Source: an uncultured Agrobacterium sp. (GTDB lineage Bacteria > Pseudomonadota > Alphaproteobacteria > Rhizobiales > Rhizobiaceae). From it: a DNA stretch of 64,000 nucleotides. This document shows positions 62,104 through 64,000 of this stretch, piece after piece. A program made the position numbers and the translations under genes. Numbering within the stretch: position 1 is the stretch's first letter; each line of letters begins with the position of its first letter. Under the pieces are notes generated by a model, which had not been told where the DNA came from, ran no database searches, and saw only the letters and a program-made list of their open reading frames with translations. The DNA is taken from assembly GCA_913777615.1 (NCBI GenBank), contig CAJYTK010000011.1:248001-312000 (forward strand), read 5' to 3'.

Positions 62104-63393
62104 ATGACCGATGCAAACAAGACGAAAAAAGGTCTGACCCGACGCGGTCTTCTGAAGGCGGGCGCTGCCGCCACAGGTGCTGCCGTCGGTTCCGGACTGA
62201 TCACCGGCTTCCCCACGATCTGGGCGCAAAACCCGATCACGCTTCGCCAGTTCGGCACAGGCGTTTCCAACATCAATGCGATTGCCGAAAAGTGCAAGGC
62301 GGACCTCGGCATCACGCTTGAAATGACGGCAACGGATTCGGACGCAGCCGCACAGCGCGCCGTCACCCAGCCGAACTCATACGATATCGCCGATATCGAG
62401 TACTGGATCCTGAAAAAGGTCTATCCGGCGGGCGTGATCCAGCCGATGGAAATCAAGAAGCTGAAATATTACGACAAGATCGTACCGCTGTTCAAAACCG
62501 GCAAGCTGACACCCGACAGCGTCATTGCCCAAGGTACGGCGCCCCACACGGTGGGTTATGTCGAAAAGCCCGGCGACAAGAAGTTTGCCAAGAGCGAAAC
62601 CGAATACTTCACAATGGTTCCGACGATCTACAATGCCGACACGCTCGGCATTCGCCCGGATCTCGTGGGCCGTGAGATCACCACCTGGGCCGATATCATG
62701 GACCCGAAGTTCAAGGGCAAGACGTCCATCCTGAACATTCCGTCGATCGGCATCATGGATGCGGCAATGATCATGGAAGCCATGGGCAACATCAAATATG
62801 CCGACAAGGGCAATATGACGAAGGCGGAAATCGACAAGACGATCGACTTCCTCATTAAGGCCAAGAAGGACGGCCAGTTCCGCGCCTTCTGGAAGAGCTT
62901 CGACGAGAGCGTCAACCTCATGGCATCCGGCGAAGTCGTCATCCAGTCGATGTGGTCGCCGGCCGTTGCCGCGGTTCGCTCCAAGGGCATCGCCTGCAAA
63001 TACCAGCCGCTGAAGGAAGGCTATCGTTCCTGGGGTGGCGGTCTTGGCCTTGCCAAGCACCTCACCGGCGCCAAGCTCGATGCGGCCTATGAATATATCA
63101 ACTGGTACACATCCGGCTGGGTCGGCGCATACCTCAACCGTCAGGGCTACTACTCCGCCGCCATGGAAACGGCGAAGGAATTCATGACCGCCGACGAGTG
63201 GGGTTACTGGGTGGAAGGCAAGCCTGCCCAGGGCGACATCATCGCTCCAGACGGCAAGGTCATGGAAAAGGCCGGCGCTGTGCGCGATGGCGGCTCCTTC
63301 GAGGAACGCATGGGCAAGGTCGCATGCTGGAACTCCGTCATGGACGAGGACCGTTACATGGTCCGCCGCTGGAACGAGTTCATCGCTGCTTGA
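62104..63393 (+). CDS. ABC transporter substrate-binding protein (PotD-like), Tat-exported
   Basis: 429 residues. The N-terminus KKGLTRRGLLKAGAAATGAA has a twin-arginine motif (RRGLL) and a hydrophobic stretch ending near TIWAQN, so it is exported folded through Tat. The mature part is a type 2 periplasmic-binding protein of the spermidine/putrescine family (ITLRQFGTGVSNINAIAEKC at the start, DIADIEYWILKKVYPAGVIQ, TTWADIMDPKFKGKTSILNI, ASGEVVIQSMWSPAVAAVRS). AGAGGAGA lies before the ATG. The substrate may be a polyamine or, given the alr-dadA neighbour, an amino-acid-like compound; this is not resolved. Confidence 0.92.
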   Translation: MTDANKTKKGLTRRGLLKAGAAATGAAVGSGLITGFPTIWAQNPITLRQFGTGVSNINAIAEKCKADLGITLEMTATDSDAAAQRAVTQPNSYDIADIEYWILKKVYPAGVIQPMEIKKLKYYDKIVPLFKTGKLTPDSVIAQGTAPHTVGYVEKPGDKKFAKSETEYFTMVPTIYNADTLGIRPDLVGREITTWADIMDPKFKGKTSILNIPSIGIMDAAMIMEAMGNIKYADKGNMTKAEIDKTIDFLIKAKKDGQFRAFWKSFDESVNLMASGEVVIQSMWSPAVAAVRSKGIACKYQPLKEGYRSWGGGLGLAKHLTGAKLDAAYEYINWYTSGWVGAYLNRQGYYSAAMETAKEFMTADEWGYWVEGKPAQGDIIAPDGKVMEKAGAVRDGGSFEERMGKVACWNSVMDEDRYMVRRWNEFIAA

Positions 63394-63404
63394 TGACGTA
63401 AGGA

Positions 63405-63429
63405 GACCGGCGGCTAGCTGCCGCCGGTC
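63405..63429 (+). terminator. mRNA hairpin between binding-protein and permease genes
   Basis: Perfect 10-base stem GACCGGCGGC (63405-63414) / GCCGCCGGTC (63420-63429) with loop TAGCT and no T-run after it. Such structures after a binding-protein gene usually protect the upstream mRNA and lower permease expression rather than stop transcription fully. Confidence 0.6.
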
Positions 63430-63454
63430 ACGACAACAACAAAGGGCTCCAGGA

Positions 63455-64000
63455 ATGGCGACGGTCAGATTTATAGGCGTTGGCGAAAAGAAAGAGAAAG
63501 CGGGCAAGCCCTTTGCCCTGCCGCCAGGGCTGATCTCCTGTATCCAGGCCGCACCTTTGGCGCTGATCCTGGGCTTCTTCCTGCTTCTGCCGATCCTGAT
63601 GATCGCGGTCGTCAGCTTCTGGGATTACGACTTCGCCCAGATGTATCCGGATTTTGTCACCTTCAACTATACCGAAACGCTCGGTTCATGGGTGACCTGG
63701 CAGACATACCTCAACACACTGAAATACGCGTTCATCGTCTGGGCCATCACGCTGTTTCTCGGCTTCTGGGTCGCCTATTTTCTCGCCTTCCATATCCGCA
63801 CCACCACCATGCAGATGGTGCTTTTCCTCATCTGCACCGTCCCCTTCCTGACCTCCAACATCATCCGCATGATTTCGTGGATTCCGGTACTGGGGCGCAA
63901 CGGGTTGGTGAACAGCGCGCTGGTCAATATGGGCATTGTTCCCGCACCCATCGAATGGCTGCTCTATTCCGATTTTGCCGTGGTGCTGGCCATGGTGCAT
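63455..64000 (+). CDS. ABC transporter permease (PotB-like), 3' end beyond window
   Basis: 182 residues visible from ATG 63455, preceded by CCAGGA. A basic N-terminus (MATVRFIGVGEKKEKAGKPF) leads into a first helix (APLALILGFFLLLPILMIAV), a periplasmic loop with YDFAQMYPDFVTFNYTETLG, then the BPD permease domain starting at TYLNTLKYAFIVWAITLFLG and helices FWVAYFLAFHI and MVLFLICTVPFLTSNIIRMI. This matches the first permease of PotABCD-type importers. It forms an operon with the ATPase and binding protein; a second permease gene is expected just beyond the right edge. Confidence 0.92.
   Translation, partial: MATVRFIGVGEKKEKAGKPFALPPGLISCIQAAPLALILGFFLLLPILMIAVVSFWDYDFAQMYPDFVTFNYTETLGSWVTWQTYLNTLKYAFIVWAITLFLGFWVAYFLAFHIRTTTMQMVLFLICTVPFLTSNIIRMISWIPVLGRNGLVNSALVNMGIVPAPIEWLLYSDFAVVLAMVH

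Noticed and set aside
62377-63507. 376-codon minus-strand frame, and similar long frames at 57768-58838 and 61443-62366
   Set aside because: Antisense to well-identified transporter and racemase genes; open only because of third-position GC bias.
1-64000. CRISPR array, tRNA or rRNA genes, intact insertion sequences
   Set aside because: No regularly spaced repeats, cloverleaf-forming segments, rRNA motifs or transposase with terminal repeats were seen by eye; a dedicated scan was not possible.

Overview
The window looks like an Agrobacterium chromosome (Rhizobiaceae, linear-chromid clade). The strongest evidence is a full-length TelA-type protelomerase (52330-53667), the enzyme that makes the hairpin ends of the Agrobacterium linear chromid, next to the lpiA(mprF)-acvB operon typical of agrobacteria and rhizobia. 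The gene style also fits: strong GGAGG ribosome sites, frequent GTG/TTG starts and ATGA overlaps. No rRNA, tRNA, CRISPR array or intact insertion sequence was seen. The organism call is by recognition and was not checked by any search.

Layout. 1-555 is the start of a GT2 glycosyltransferase cut by the window edge. 857-4311 is a minus-strand membrane-stress operon: a PspA protein carrying an extra N-terminal domain, a YqiJ-like OB-fold membrane protein and a flotillin. 4778-8180 holds an MFS carrier, a DUF2322 protein and two small unknown proteins. About 8.5-41.8 kb is an accessory polysaccharide locus with AT-rich spacers. It has a split PssD/PssE-like transferase, a secreted beta-helix protein with a cadherin-like tail, a Rap-like adhesin, a type I secretion ABC/HlyD pair, a plus-strand assembly operon (GT4, acetyltransferase, Wzx, pyruvyltransferase, two GT2, Wzy) and two paralogous acyltransferase-SGNH proteins. 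A minus-strand export and priming arm follows (ExoY-, ExoP- and Wza-like), then a second beta-helix protein, small secreted proteins, MsrB, an SGNH hydrolase and UDP-glucose dehydrogenase. Together these predict a Wzx/Wzy-type acidic heteropolysaccharide, probably containing uronic acid, pyruvylated and O-acylated, plus matrix proteins exported by the type I system.

42.3-64 kb looks like core chromosome. A D-amino acid theme runs through it: a D-amino acid transaminase, a D-aminopeptidase-like serine hydrolase, an M19 dipeptidase and an M24 peptidase. Further on come an Lrp regulator divergent from alr-dadA, then an FCD-type GntR regulator and a PotABCD-like ABC transporter that runs off the right edge. 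Embedded in this stretch are a decayed LysR/MFS divergent pair, lpiA-acvB (lysyl-phosphatidylglycerol synthesis and turnover), telA, a stand-alone CHASE3 membrane protein, and a TPP riboswitch followed by thiM-thiE-thiD.

The most unusual items are three. One is the PspA protein fused in frame to a domain resembling the N-terminus of IS605-type TnpB, with a perfect internal ribosome site in front of the PspA part. The second is the beta-helix/cadherin-like fusion beside a Rap-type adhesin and a type I exporter. The third is the head-to-head LysR/MFS deletion relic.
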